A DNA stretch of 64,000 nt, from positions 186,001 to 250,000 of the forward strand of contig NZ_VHLL01000001.1 in assembly GCF_025384765.1 (NCBI RefSeq), given 5' to 3'. Origin of the DNA: Methanoculleus formosensis (GTDB lineage Archaea; Halobacteriota; Methanomicrobia; Methanomicrobiales; Methanoculleaceae). The translations under genes were made by a program, and so were the position numbers. A model generated the notes under the pieces. It did no database searches and was not told the DNA's origin. It was given only the letters and a program-made list of their open reading frames with translations. Positions 24,772 through 32,809 of the stretch are shown here, piece by piece (position 1 is the first letter of the stretch; every line of letters starts with the position of its first letter).

Positions 24772-24954
24772 CTAATGCGTCGGTACCTTTGCCTTCTTCT
24801 CCGCCCAGCGGTAACTGCGGATTCTCTGGCTTCTGCCGAATCCACAGGCCGCACAGACTTTGTGCTGTGCATGGAACGAGATCTTGCCGCATCGCCTGCA
24901 GGCGATGTGAGTGCGCTTCTGGCGTTTGCCCATCGATGGTGTGCCTTTTGACAT
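24772..24954 (-). CDS. rpl37e: Ribosomal protein L37e (eL37)
   Basis: 60 residues, basic, with the zinc-finger pairs [22 protein letters not shown] typical of eL37 (shown here in pieces: CRRCG and CAACG). N-terminus [17 protein letters not shown] is the family start. It binds 23S rRNA in the large subunit. It lies between the LSm and purF genes in one operon; linkage of LSm and L37e is widespread in Euryarchaeota. Confidence 0.97.
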   Translation of the reverse strand: MSKGTPSMGKRQKRTHIACRRCGKISFHAQHKVCAACGFGRSQRIRSYRWAEKKAKVPTH

Positions 24955-24970
24955 GCTCTCTCACCTTGTG

Positions 24971-25198
24971 TTATTCGACTGAAGGGGTAATGTAGATCAC
25001 ATTGTCACCGCGGACGATCAACGTGCCGAGTTTCTGCGCCGTGCCGTCCACTTCTTCTTCAGCCCTGTCCAATACCAGATTCATGTGAACGTCGTATCCC
25101 TGGAGGATCCCCCGGATCTCCCTCCCACCTTTCAGGCTGATGATGACGGGCTGACGATTCAGTACCTGATCTAAAATATCCAACGGTCTTGGCGTCAT
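24971..25198 (-). CDS. Sm-like RNA-binding protein (LSm/SmAP1)
   Basis: 75 residues with Sm1 ([26 protein letters not shown]) and Sm2 ([14 protein letters not shown]) motifs; the segment positions are about residues 16-41 and 57-70. Archaeal LSm forms seven-membered rings that bind U-rich RNA and takes part in RNA processing. It is the first gene of the LSm-L37e-purF operon and is divergent from the PUA protein gene. A TATA-like AATATATT at 25229-25238 is correctly placed for leftward transcription. Confidence 0.97.
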   Translation of the reverse strand: MTPRPLDILDQVLNRQPVIISLKGGREIRGILQGYDVHMNLVLDRAEEEVDGTAQKLGTLIVRGDNVIYITPSVE

Positions 25199-25228
25199 GT
25201 GATTACCCTTTGCCGTCCTTTCTGGAGT

Positions 25229-25238
25229 AATATATTTG
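25229..25238 (-). promoter_or_regulatory. TATA box of the LSm-L37e-purF operon
   Basis: Minus strand CAAATATATT, about 30-40 bases before the LSm start at 25198, in an otherwise GC-rich region. It is one half of a divergent promoter pair with 25251-25262. Confidence 0.6.
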
Positions 25239-25250
25239 AGTGAGTAAGCT

Positions 25251-25262
25251 ACTTAAATATAA
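25251..25262 (+). promoter_or_regulatory. TATA box of the PUA protein gene
   Basis: ACTTAAATATAA fits the archaeal consensus TTTAWATA and lies 45 bases before the ATG at 25307, leaving a short leader of roughly 20 bases. Confidence 0.65.
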
Positions 25263-25306
25263 CCGCGTTGCTGCGCGAACGTCAGCGCACCCCGAGGTTT
25301 CGAGAC

Positions 25307-25804
25307 ATGCCAAAGATTACCGTTAAAAAGCGTCATGTTATCCGGAAATCGCAGATAAGCGAGCTTCTTGAGCGGCTCACGGGCGAGATCGGGGCATCCG
25401 CAGACCGCTTCCGGTCGGACAGGATCGAGCGGGTGGAGACGGATGCCCCCGTCGGAATCTACCTCGTCGACAAAAAACCCCTCCTGATGGGAACCGAAGA
25501 CTGGGCGTTCCCGACCCTGCGGGGTCTCGTCGAGCACCCGATCCCCGAGCGGCGGGTGGTGGTCGATTCCGGCGCGGTCAGGTTCGTTGCAAACGGCGCG
25601 GATGCCATGCGCCCCGGGATCGTATCGATCTCGCCGGACATCCGTGCGGGGCACCCGGTGCAGGTCGTCGAGGAACGGCACGGAAAACCGCTTGCCGTGG
25701 GGATTGCGCTCCTGGATGCGGCCGATATGGAGCGGCAGGAGAAGGGTAAGTCCGTCAAAAGCGTCCACTACGTCGGGGACGATCTCTGGAACCTGGAGAT
25801 CTGA
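25307..25804 (+). CDS. PUA-domain RNA-binding protein (archaeal DUF1947 type)
   Basis: 165 residues from ATG at 25307 (MPKITVKKRHVIRKSQIS). The N-terminal half (about 1-78) is the basic DUF1947-like domain, and the C-terminal half is a PUA domain: RRVVVDSGAVRFVANGADAM, RPGIVSISPDIRAG, and HGKPLAVGIALLDA. Homologues in eukaryotes include the MCT-1/translation machinery-associated proteins; archaeal members are thought to bind tRNA or rRNA. It is divergent from the LSm operon and precedes sepF, possibly with its own terminator in the AT-rich 25805-25854 region, which also looks like the sepF promoter. Confidence 0.9.
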   Translation: MPKITVKKRHVIRKSQISELLERLTGEIGASADRFRSDRIERVETDAPVGIYLVDKKPLLMGTEDWAFPTLRGLVEHPIPERRVVVDSGAVRFVANGADAMRPGIVSISPDIRAGHPVQVVEERHGKPLAVGIALLDAADMERQEKGKSVKSVHYVGDDLWNLEI

Positions 25805-25854
25805 CGGTGAAAATAATAGATACTATTAAATAAAATTCATTCCTCAATTTTTCT

Positions 25855-26232
25855 ATGGTTAAAAAACTCTTTGACAGCATCCTCGGCAAAAGTCCCGCCC
25901 GGAACGAAGAGGACTACATGGAGCTCGATCTCGCCTCCTATGAGGGATCGGGCAACGAAGAGCCGGCATCCATGTACATCAAGATCGCCACCATCGCCGA
26001 TCTCAAAGATACTCCCCGCGTCAAAGACGAAGTTTACAACGGTAATATCGTCATCGTCGACATCGGGCGGCTGAAGATGGACAAGGTGACGTTCGAGCGG
26101 GTCTTAAAGGATCTCCGCGACGTGGCAAAGGACGTGAACGGCGACATCGTCGGCCTCGGCGAGCAGAAGTACGTCGTCATCACGCCGATGTCCGTCAAGG
26201 TCTCCCGCGAGAAGATCGGTGGGGGCCTCTAG
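25855..26232 (+). CDS. sepF: Cell division protein SepF (archaeal)
   Basis: 125 residues. N-terminal amphipathic helix MVKKLFDSILGKS is the membrane-targeting sequence, followed by an acidic linker and the SepF core YIKIATIADLKDTPRVKDEV, GNIVIVDIGRLKMD and GLGEQKYVVITPMS. Archaeal SepF anchors FtsZ to the membrane at the division site. Length fits archaeal forms. An AT-rich zone (AAATAATAGATACTATTAAAT, read in 25808-25830) just upstream is the likely promoter. The stop TAG shares its G with the GTG start of the ZPR1-type gene, a pairing common in Euryarchaeota. ftsZ is not in this window. Confidence 0.96.
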   Translation: MVKKLFDSILGKSPARNEEDYMELDLASYEGSGNEEPASMYIKIATIADLKDTPRVKDEVYNGNIVIVDIGRLKMDKVTFERVLKDLRDVAKDVNGDIVGLGEQKYVVITPMSVKVSREKIGGGL

Positions 26233-26759
26233 TGCAGGAGTCCCATCCGGGAACCTGCCCCGCCTGCGGGAACGAGATCCGGATCGTCCATCACCGTCTT
26301 GAGATCCCCCACTTCCCGGACCTCCTGCTCGTGGCAATCGCCTGCGAAGCCTGCGGCTACCGGCACACCGACACCATCATCCTCGGGGAGGGCGACCCCG
26401 TCCGGTGGACGGTGCGGGTGGAGGAACCCGGCGACCTTGCCATCCGGGTTGCGCGGAGCACGACGGGGAAGATCGAGATCCCGGAACTCGGTCTTCTGGT
26501 CGAACCCGGCACCGCCTGCGAGGGATTCGTGACCAACATCGAAGGGGTCCTCGCCCGCTTCGAACAGGCATTGGGGGCGGTCCTTGCGAACCCCGAGAGC
26601 GAAGACGAGCGGTCGGCCGCACTCAGGATGATGGAGACGATCGCCGCCGCACGGGAGGTGGCCTTCCCGTTCACGGTCATCCTCGATGACCCCGCCGGGA
26701 ACAGCGCGCTCGTCAGCAAGAAAGCCGAGAAGATGCCCCTCGATCAGGGAGAAACCTGA
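26232..26759 (+). CDS. ZPR1-type zinc finger protein
   Basis: 175 residues, GTG start at 26232. The four-cysteine zinc ribbon CPACGNEIRI ... CEACGYRHTD spans residues 9-44, followed by the ZPR1 beta domain (STTGKIEIPELGLLVEPGTA, FVTNIEGVLARFE). It corresponds to a single ZPR1 module; eukaryotic ZPR1 has two and acts as a chaperone of elongation factor eEF1A. The archaeal protein may serve EF1A similarly, but that is inference. It is translationally coupled to sepF. Confidence 0.93.
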   Translation: MQESHPGTCPACGNEIRIVHHRLEIPHFPDLLLVAIACEACGYRHTDTIILGEGDPVRWTVRVEEPGDLAIRVARSTTGKIEIPELGLLVEPGTACEGFVTNIEGVLARFEQALGAVLANPESEDERSAALRMMETIAAAREVAFPFTVILDDPAGNSALVSKKAEKMPLDQGET

Positions 26760-26837
26760 CCCTTTTTTCCAATCCGGCGAGGGTTAACCTGAAATAGAAC
26801 CTCTCCCCATACGGGCAGCGCCGTGAGGTGAAGAGCA

Positions 26838-27074
26838 ATGGCACGAACGATATCGGTACTGAAGTGGGAGACTGAAGAGGAGGTCGATAACGCCGTCCAC
26901 GAGATCAAGGCGGAGATAGACCGGGAGGGAGGCCTCACCAGCGAGACCGAACGGGCGATGCAGCACTCGTTCCTGGTGGCCGATCCGGACCTCACGAACT
27001 ACTTCCTGCGGACGATCAGGGAGCAGGTTCCCGAGGCGCTACGTTACTTCGAGGAGCGCGGCGGCGGGGCGTGA
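26838..27074 (+). CDS. Small acidic protein of unknown function
   Basis: 78 residues starting at ATG 26838 with GAGGTGA placed ideally upstream (26825-26831), which supports a real gene. It is rich in Glu, almost all helix by eye (EEEVDNAVHEIKAEIDREGG, then ERAMQHSFLVADPDLTNYFL, then a C-terminal helix), with no cysteine, no membrane segment and no motif I recognise. It follows the ZPR1-type gene by 78 bases and is followed by palindromic repeat copy D. Confidence 0.7.
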   Translation: MARTISVLKWETEEEVDNAVHEIKAEIDREGGLTSETERAMQHSFLVADPDLTNYFLRTIREQVPEALRYFEERGGGA

Positions 27075-27093
27075 GTGCCCGATCTCTACTGAA

Positions 27094-27169
27094 CTTCGCG
27101 TGCTTCCGCGTGAGTTACTTGCTGGGGGATAACGATACAGTCTCGCGCGAAGTGCGCGAAGCCGTGAAG
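27094..27169. repeat. Dispersed palindromic repeat, copy D (inverted arm order)
   Basis: First arm CTTCGCGTGCTTCCGCGTG then AG (27094-27112), second arm CTCGCGCGAAGTGCGCGAAG then CCGTGAAG (to 27169). Arm order matches copy C, and the spacer shares TTA and GATAAC with it. It lies between convergent genes, 26838-27074 and the GNAT gene. Confidence 0.75.
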
Positions 27170-27239
27170 AACGACTTTCCCCAAGGGAAAGGAGTTCGAG
27201 CACGGAGGTGCGAGTGCAAAAGAAGCCCGTGAGGCCGGA

Positions 27240-27719
27240 CTACAGCCCGGCTCTCCTGAGCATCGGCCGGACCTCGGCGCCTTCCATGTTTCCCGCCGCC
27301 CAGGTGTAGCGCTCCCGGATACCGGGCGGGAGGTCGCGTTCCGGTATCGAGATGAACCCGAACCCCGCGTAGAACCCGGCGAGGCTCTCGACCGCGTACA
27401 TGTAGAGGTCGTCGTTGTGGCAGGCCACAACAAGAGCGTTCATCGCCATGCGGGCATACCCCTGCTTCCGGCAGGCATCGGGCGTGAAGACGCCGTCGAC
27501 CTCCAGGCCGTCGGGATGCCTCCTGCACCGGGCGAGAGAGACGATCTGCCCTGCAAGGAAAGTCGCGAAGATCCGGTCCCGTGCGGGATCGCCGGTTGTG
27601 CCGTGGTAATCGCGCCAGACCTCGTCCGCGGCGGGGAACTCCGCGCTCGTCAGTTCACGAACCTCCGGCCGGACTCCTGATGTCGCCGTCCCGTTTCCTG
27701 TAATTACAGCCGTTGTCAT
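27240..27719 (-). CDS. GNAT family N-acetyltransferase
   Basis: 159 residues from ATG at 27719; GAGGTGA sits five bases before it, preferred over an earlier GTG. The acetyl-CoA binding region is VDGVFTPDACRKQGYARMAM (Q/R-x2-G-x-G/A loop as RKQGYA), preceded by RDRIFATFLAGQIVSLARCR and followed by AVESLAGFYAGFGFISIPER, the usual C-terminal beta bulge. Substrate unknown. It is the last gene of the leftward chemosensory block, ten bases after the PAS kinase stop, so it may be cotranscribed with the sensors; whether it modifies one of them is speculation. Confidence 0.85.
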   Translation of the reverse strand: MTTAVITGNGTATSGVRPEVRELTSAEFPAADEVWRDYHGTTGDPARDRIFATFLAGQIVSLARCRRHPDGLEVDGVFTPDACRKQGYARMAMNALVVACHNDDLYMYAVESLAGFYAGFGFISIPERDLPPGIRERYTWAAGNMEGAEVRPMLRRAGL

Positions 27720-27729
27720 CCCGATCACC

Positions 27730-29136
27730 TCACACCACCCGGTATCCCTCGGACGGCACCAGGATCTCGAACCTCGCTCCCGTCCCGAACGTTCCGGTCT
27801 CGCGGATCGCGATCCCGGTGATGGCCAGTATCTCGTGGGCGAGGAAGAGCCCGTGCCCGTAACTCTCCGCCTTCTGCACGAAAAGACCTTCTTTCTCCGT
27901 CTCGGGGATACCGGTCCCGTCGTCTTCGACGATGATGGCGCACCCCTCCGGGCGCAGGTGGTAGGTGACGACGATCCTCTCCGCCTTCGTCGCCGGAGCG
28001 AGCGAGTTCTCGAAGAGGTGGGTGAAGACCGTCGCGAGATGGGGGTCGGCGAAGATCTCGAGGCGCTCCGTCCACGCCTCGAGGGAGACGCCCCCGAAGG
28101 AGAGGTTGGCGGCTCCCTTCCTGACGGCCTGCTGCACCGGGATCCACGCCGGCGGCGACGTCCCGATGTCGCGGAACTCGCGGGAGATCTCGATCTGCCG
28201 CCGGATCCCGTTCGCGGCGTTGTTCAGGTCGTCGATGAAGGAGAGGACCGCGGGGTCGTCGAACTTCATCACGCCCAGCGAGAGATGCCCGTACAGGACC
28301 GCGAGCCGGTTCGCGAGGTCGGTGCGCAGGATCCCCGTGAGGGTGCTCAACTGGCGGCTGGCGTTCTGCAGTGCGGCCTCCGTCATCACCTCGTCGCTGA
28401 CGTCCCGGATGGACTCGATGGCCCCCGTGACCTTTCCCTGCCGGTCGAGGAGCGCGGTCGCCGCGAACCTGATGTGCGCCCCCCGCCTGCTCCTGAGAAG
28501 GGGGGTGTAGACCTCCGCGACGAGGACGTCGCCGTCCCTCCTGACCGACGGGTACCCGTTCTCGGGATCGCCGTGGAGGATAAGGTCTGCAAGCACCGGC
28601 CGTGCCTCACCGTAGAAGGGCACGGCGTACTCGTAGTCCCCCCGGCCGAGCATGGCCTCTTTCTTCACCCCGGTCATCTCCTCGATCGCGCGGTTCCAGG
28701 CGATGACTCTTCCCTCGCGGTCGATGGCGAAGGTCGCGTCGGGCAGGAACTCGATGATCTGGTTCATCTGCTGCTCCGACTCACGGAGTTTCGCTGCGAG
28801 GAACGCGACCACGCCGCCGATGAGAACGAGGAGGATCGCGCGCAAGAGGATGGTGTACGCGAGCAGCGGGCCCGGCGGAGAGAGGAGGTAGGTCGTGACG
28901 GCGTAGACCGCTCCGAAGCAGACGGAGAAGAGGATGCCCCGCCGCGGGTACCAGTAGCTCGCGAGGATGATCGGGATGGTGAGCGGGAGGGTGGGGAGGG
29001 GAAGGAGGCTCTCCGGTGTGCCGATGACCATGGCGAGCAGGTTCCCGCCGAGGGTCAGTGCGGCCAGCCCGGCGATAAGCGCGGTGCGGTTGCGCGCATC
29101 AGCGACGAACGTGGTCAGGATGTCGGTGATCTTCAT
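27730..29136 (-). CDS. Membrane PAS histidine kinase-like protein without phosphoacceptor His
   Basis: 468 residues. Four or five membrane helices (about 18-113), then a PAS domain (125-250), a dimerisation region and an HATPase domain (about 330-465). The HATPase boxes are intact: FTHLFENSLA (N box), IIVEDDGTGIPETE (G1) and ESYGHGLFLAHEIL (G2). In the dimerisation helix the sequence is LRTDLANRLAVLYGH; the neighbouring kinase has TRHDLLNQLAALWGY. The position of the phosphoacceptor His is Thr272 (codon ACC, 28321-28323). It may bind ATP without autophosphorylating, or act as a partner of the adjacent kinases. It follows the receiver-kinase gene by 28 bases. Confidence 0.88.
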   Translation of the reverse strand: MKITDILTTFVADARNRTALIAGLAALTLGGNLLAMVIGTPESLLPLPTLPLTIPIILASYWYPRRGILFSVCFGAVYAVTTYLLSPPGPLLAYTILLRAILLVLIGGVVAFLAAKLRESEQQMNQIIEFLPDATFAIDREGRVIAWNRAIEEMTGVKKEAMLGRGDYEYAVPFYGEARPVLADLILHGDPENGYPSVRRDGDVLVAEVYTPLLRSRRGAHIRFAATALLDRQGKVTGAIESIRDVSDEVMTEAALQNASRQLSTLTGILRTDLANRLAVLYGHLSLGVMKFDDPAVLSFIDDLNNAANGIRRQIEISREFRDIGTSPPAWIPVQQAVRKGAANLSFGGVSLEAWTERLEIFADPHLATVFTHLFENSLAPATKAERIVVTYHLRPEGCAIIVEDDGTGIPETEKEGLFVQKAESYGHGLFLAHEILAITGIAIRETGTFGTGARFEILVPSEGYRVV

Positions 29137-29164
29137 GAGGGGAACCTGCGGTTATCGTCCTCGG

Positions 29165-30487
29165 TCATTCGGTCTGCCGGTCGGGAGCGCGGATCGTCGT
29201 TGCCGGACAGAGGATCTCGAACCGCGCTCCGCTCCCCGGGGTCCCCGTCTCCCGGATGGTGATCCCGGTTATGGCCAGGATCTCCCGCGCGAGGAAGAGG
29301 CCGAGCCCGGTGTTCATGCCGTGCGCGTAGGTGAAGATCTTCTCCTTCTCGTCGGCAGGAATCCCTACCCCGTCGTCCTCACAGAGGAGGGTGTACGCCT
29401 CCCCATCCTGTTTGAGGCTGAAGGTGATGGTGGTGGCCGTCTCCCCGTAACGCAGCGCGTTCTCGATAAGGTTCGAGAAGACCTTCTCGATGAGCGGGTC
29501 GGCGAAGATCTCCACCCCCGCCGGAACGGCGTTCTCAAGGGTGATCTTGCCCGTCGAGATGTAGTTCTTCGACCGCTCCACAAGCGTCCTGATCTCCTGC
29601 CAGGTCGGAGCCGTCGACCCCACCTTCTGGTACTCGGCTGTAAACCGGACGGTGTTGTTGATCCGGTTCACCATCTCGGCAGCGCTATCGACATGGCGCC
29701 ACGCGTTTGCCGGTTCCCGCTCGCGCAGTATCTGGGCGAGATCCAGATACCCCCAGAGCGCCGCGAGCTGGTTTAGGAGGTCATGGCGGGTGATGCTCGC
29801 CATGAGCTGGAGTTTTCGGTTGGCGTCCGCGAGCGCTTTCTCCACGCGCCGCCGTTCCTGGTTCTCGGCGGCAAGGCTCTCGTTGCTGCGCGAGAGATCC
29901 GCTACGGCGTCCTGGAGTTGTTCGTTCACGGAGTGCAGCTGCTCCTGAGCCTCCTGGAGTTCGGTGTTCTTCGTCACCGCGATAGTATACGTCGAGAGGA
30001 GGGTGTTCAGGATCTTGAGTCGTCCTGCGGCGATGGTATAGGTGCTGCCGGCGAAGGGGATCTCCAGTTCAGCGGGAGAGTCTTCGGGCTCAGGGATCTC
30101 CCGCACCCGCATGACGGCCTCGATCTGGGAGCGGACGTGCTCCGGGTCGACGGGTTTCACGATGAAGTTGTCCGCTCCCGATGCAAGCCCTTTCAGCACG
30201 TCGGCGGGATCGAAGAGGCTGGTGACCATGATGACGGGTGTATCCGGGTTCTGCTGCTTGATCCGGCGGCAGAGTTCGTACCCGTCCATCCCGGGCATCA
30301 TGATGTCGGTCAGGACGATATCGGGCATATCGACTTCCATCCGTCGTATCGCCTCAGTGCCGTCGGCTGCCAGGGTGACGTCATACCCTTCCGTCTCGAG
30401 GACGTAACGGATGAACTCGGCCTGCGTCCTGCTATCCTCTACCACCAGAACGCTCATCTTCGTTCTTCCTTTCTGTTTCTCTTCCAT
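29165..30487 (-). CDS. Receiver-histidine kinase hybrid protein
   Basis: 440 residues. Receiver domain at about 11-128 with the acidic pair in VVEDSR, phosphoacceptor Asp61 in VLTDIMMPGMDGY, the Thr in IMVTS and Lys in FIVKPVDP. A coiled coil (about 170-230) leads into the dimerisation helix MASITRHDLLNQLAALWGY with His235, then the HATPase domain with FSNLIENALRYG, LLCEDDGVGIPADE and NTGLGLFLAREIL. Such REC-HK proteins can be fed phosphate by another kinase through the receiver. It starts one base after the cheA stop, so they are cotranslated; CheA is the obvious input, by inference. No output DNA-binding domain. Confidence 0.92.
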   Translation of the reverse strand: MEEKQKGRTKMSVLVVEDSRTQAEFIRYVLETEGYDVTLAADGTEAIRRMEVDMPDIVLTDIMMPGMDGYELCRRIKQQNPDTPVIMVTSLFDPADVLKGLASGADNFIVKPVDPEHVRSQIEAVMRVREIPEPEDSPAELEIPFAGSTYTIAAGRLKILNTLLSTYTIAVTKNTELQEAQEQLHSVNEQLQDAVADLSRSNESLAAENQERRRVEKALADANRKLQLMASITRHDLLNQLAALWGYLDLAQILREREPANAWRHVDSAAEMVNRINNTVRFTAEYQKVGSTAPTWQEIRTLVERSKNYISTGKITLENAVPAGVEIFADPLIEKVFSNLIENALRYGETATTITFSLKQDGEAYTLLCEDDGVGIPADEKEKIFTYAHGMNTGLGLFLAREILAITGITIRETGTPGSGARFEILCPATTIRAPDRQTE

Positions 30488-30488
30488 G

Positions 30489-32798
30489 TCATCGCTCCTC
30501 TCTCTCGTTCTCGCGGCGGCGCAGCAGGCGCTGGACTATCCGGAGAAACTCTTCCGCTTCGAAGTTCTTCTTGACGATATATGCATCCGCCCCGACCGCC
30601 TTTCCCCGCTCCCGGTCTTCCGGTGAACCGAGCGACGTGACCAGCATCACCAGGGTAGCGGCGACCTGTCCTTCATTGGCCCGTATCTTCTCGGTGAGCG
30701 TAAAACCGTTCATCCGGGGCATATCCACATCTGAAACGACCATATCGAACTCATGCTGCTTAAGCCTTGCGAATGCGTCGATCCCGTCGACAGCGGTCTC
30801 CACCTGATATCCGGCCCCTTCAAGTATCGCCTGCAGGAGGGCGCGTGACGTGACCGAGTCGTCGACGACCAGGATCCGCTGCAGCGCCGCCTGCGGGAGT
30901 GTGGGTTCAGGCACCGGCCGTTCCGCCTGCATCGCGTCCTGGATCAGTTCGAGAGGGTCGAGGACGAGCGCCAGGCGTCCGTCTCCGAGGGTCACGGCCC
31001 CGTCGATCCTCCGGACAGAGATGAGCTGGCTGCCGAGCGGCCGGACGACGATCTCCTGCACCCGGATCACCTCGTCGACCAGGCACGCGATCTGCCCGGC
31101 CCCGTATGCGATGATGACGAGGGGTTTTGGCCGGTTCTCCTCCTTGGCGGGGCCGGACGGGGAGATGCCCAGGGCCTCGGTGAGCCGGATGACCTCGATC
31201 GTCTCCCCTGCGAGGTAGATCGTCGGTCGCCCCTTCGATATGGGCAGGGAGTCCGGGCGAACCCGGAGAACCTGTTTCACCTGCTGCATCGGGAGGACGT
31301 AGGCCTGCCGATCAGAGCGAACGAGCAGCCCGCGGAGGGTGGCCATCCTCACCGGGACGGTCAGGGTGATCGCCGTTCCCCTGCCGACGGTCGAGGATAT
31401 CGTCACCGTTCCCCCGAGACGGGAGACGGTGTCCTCCACGATCGCGAGCCCGAGCCCCCTCCCCGAGAGATCGGTGACGACCCGGCTCGTGGTCATCCCC
31501 GAGCGGAAGATGAGCCAGATCGCCTCGCTGTCCGTGAGGGCTCTATCCTCCTCCTCCGTGATCACGGCGTTCTCGACGGCGGTCCTCCGGATCGAGCTGC
31601 TGTCGATCCCGGCGCCGTCGTCGGCCACCTCGATGCCGACCCTGCTCCCCGACCGGTGGAAGACCCGGATCCGCACGGTGCCCATGACCGGTTTCTGCTG
31701 CTCTCTCCTGGCTTCAGGGCTCTCGATGCCGTGATCGATGCTGTTGCGTATCAGGTGCATGATGGGATCCTTCAACGCATCAAGGATACGCCGGTCGACC
31801 TCGATCTCGCCCCCCTCGATCGCGAGATCGACGGATTTTCCCGAGGTGCGGGAGAACTCTCTCACGAAGACGGAGAAGGGGGCGAGCATGATTGACGTCG
31901 GGAGCAGCGCGGCATCGTGGATGAGGTCGGAGATCTCGGATGTGCTCGTCTCGAGTGTCGATCTGTTGATCTCCATGGAACGCAGGTGCATGGAGATGTC
32001 GTGCTGGAGGCCGGCTACGAACTCGCGGTTGTACTCCTGGAACTCGACCGCCCGCTGGAGCGGCAGGACAAGGTCGTGAGGGATCGCTGCCCTTCCCTCC
32101 CCGAAGGCTCTCCTGCTGATCATCTGCAGGTCGTTGAACGCCTGGGAGTAGTTCCATTGCCAGAGGGAGAAACTGGTCAGCATCTCCTCGAGCTCGCGTA
32201 TCCTCTGCGTGATGAAGAGCCGGGTCGTGAGGAGGCTGTCGGCCCCGGCGGTGAGTCGGTCGAGTTTGTGGGCGGCGATCCGCACCATGCCCCGGTCTGC
32301 TCCCTGCTCGCCGCCGTTGTAGGGCCACGGCGTCTCGGGCGCGTGACTCCTCTCCGGGGCCGGACCCGGGCCGGCGGTCTTCTCCTTCTGAAGGATGCCC
32401 CATGCCGTCTCCTTTCCTCCAGGGATGGCCCGGAGCGCCGCGTTGATCTCCGCCGGCGAGGTCTCGGGCCGCTCTCCCCGGAGGAGGCTCTTTATGACCG
32501 CGATTGCCCGATGGAAGAGGTCGAAGTCGTCCGCTCCCGGGAAGTACTCGCTCCGCTTCACAAGTGAGAAGACGGTCTCGATGTTCTGGCAGATGGACTC
32601 GATCTCCCGGAGGTTGACCGCGCGCGACGCCCCTTTCAGGCTGTGAACCGTCCGGTAGATCTGCTCGACCAGTCCGGGCGTCGGCCCGGCCTTCTCGAGC
32701 GCAATCAATCCCTCGGTGATCTCTTCAAGGTGCCCGTCCGCCTCCTCGCGAAACGTCTCGAGGAGACGGACACGAAATACGTCGTCCGGTCCGGTCAT
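30489..32798 (-). CDS. CheA histidine kinase fused to a C-terminal receiver (CheA-REC hybrid)
   Basis: 769 residues. HPt domain with His52 in TVHSLKGASRAV; a long middle region with a dimerisation segment (about 170-300); HATPase with LIRNSIDHGIESPEARR, GIEVADDGAGID and SGRGLGLAIVEDTV; a CheW-like domain (about 490-630); and a receiver (about 645-765) with VVDDS, phosphoacceptor Asp in MVVSDVDMPRMNG and KK in YIVKKNFEAEEF. The layout resembles FrzE/CheAY of alternative chemosensory systems rather than the separate CheA and CheY of archaellar taxis. It follows the MCP gene by 11 bases and is followed by the receiver-kinase gene. Confidence 0.94.
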   Translation of the reverse strand: MTGPDDVFRVRLLETFREEADGHLEEITEGLIALEKAGPTPGLVEQIYRTVHSLKGASRAVNLREIESICQNIETVFSLVKRSEYFPGADDFDLFHRAIAVIKSLLRGERPETSPAEINAALRAIPGGKETAWGILQKEKTAGPGPAPERSHAPETPWPYNGGEQGADRGMVRIAAHKLDRLTAGADSLLTTRLFITQRIRELEEMLTSFSLWQWNYSQAFNDLQMISRRAFGEGRAAIPHDLVLPLQRAVEFQEYNREFVAGLQHDISMHLRSMEINRSTLETSTSEISDLIHDAALLPTSIMLAPFSVFVREFSRTSGKSVDLAIEGGEIEVDRRILDALKDPIMHLIRNSIDHGIESPEARREQQKPVMGTVRIRVFHRSGSRVGIEVADDGAGIDSSSIRRTAVENAVITEEEDRALTDSEAIWLIFRSGMTTSRVVTDLSGRGLGLAIVEDTVSRLGGTVTISSTVGRGTAITLTVPVRMATLRGLLVRSDRQAYVLPMQQVKQVLRVRPDSLPISKGRPTIYLAGETIEVIRLTEALGISPSGPAKEENRPKPLVIIAYGAGQIACLVDEVIRVQEIVVRPLGSQLISVRRIDGAVTLGDGRLALVLDPLELIQDAMQAERPVPEPTLPQAALQRILVVDDSVTSRALLQAILEGAGYQVETAVDGIDAFARLKQHEFDMVVSDVDMPRMNGFTLTEKIRANEGQVAATLVMLVTSLGSPEDRERGKAVGADAYIVKKNFEAEEFLRIVQRLLRRRENEREER

Positions 32799-32809
32799 GG
32801 CAGGTTGTG

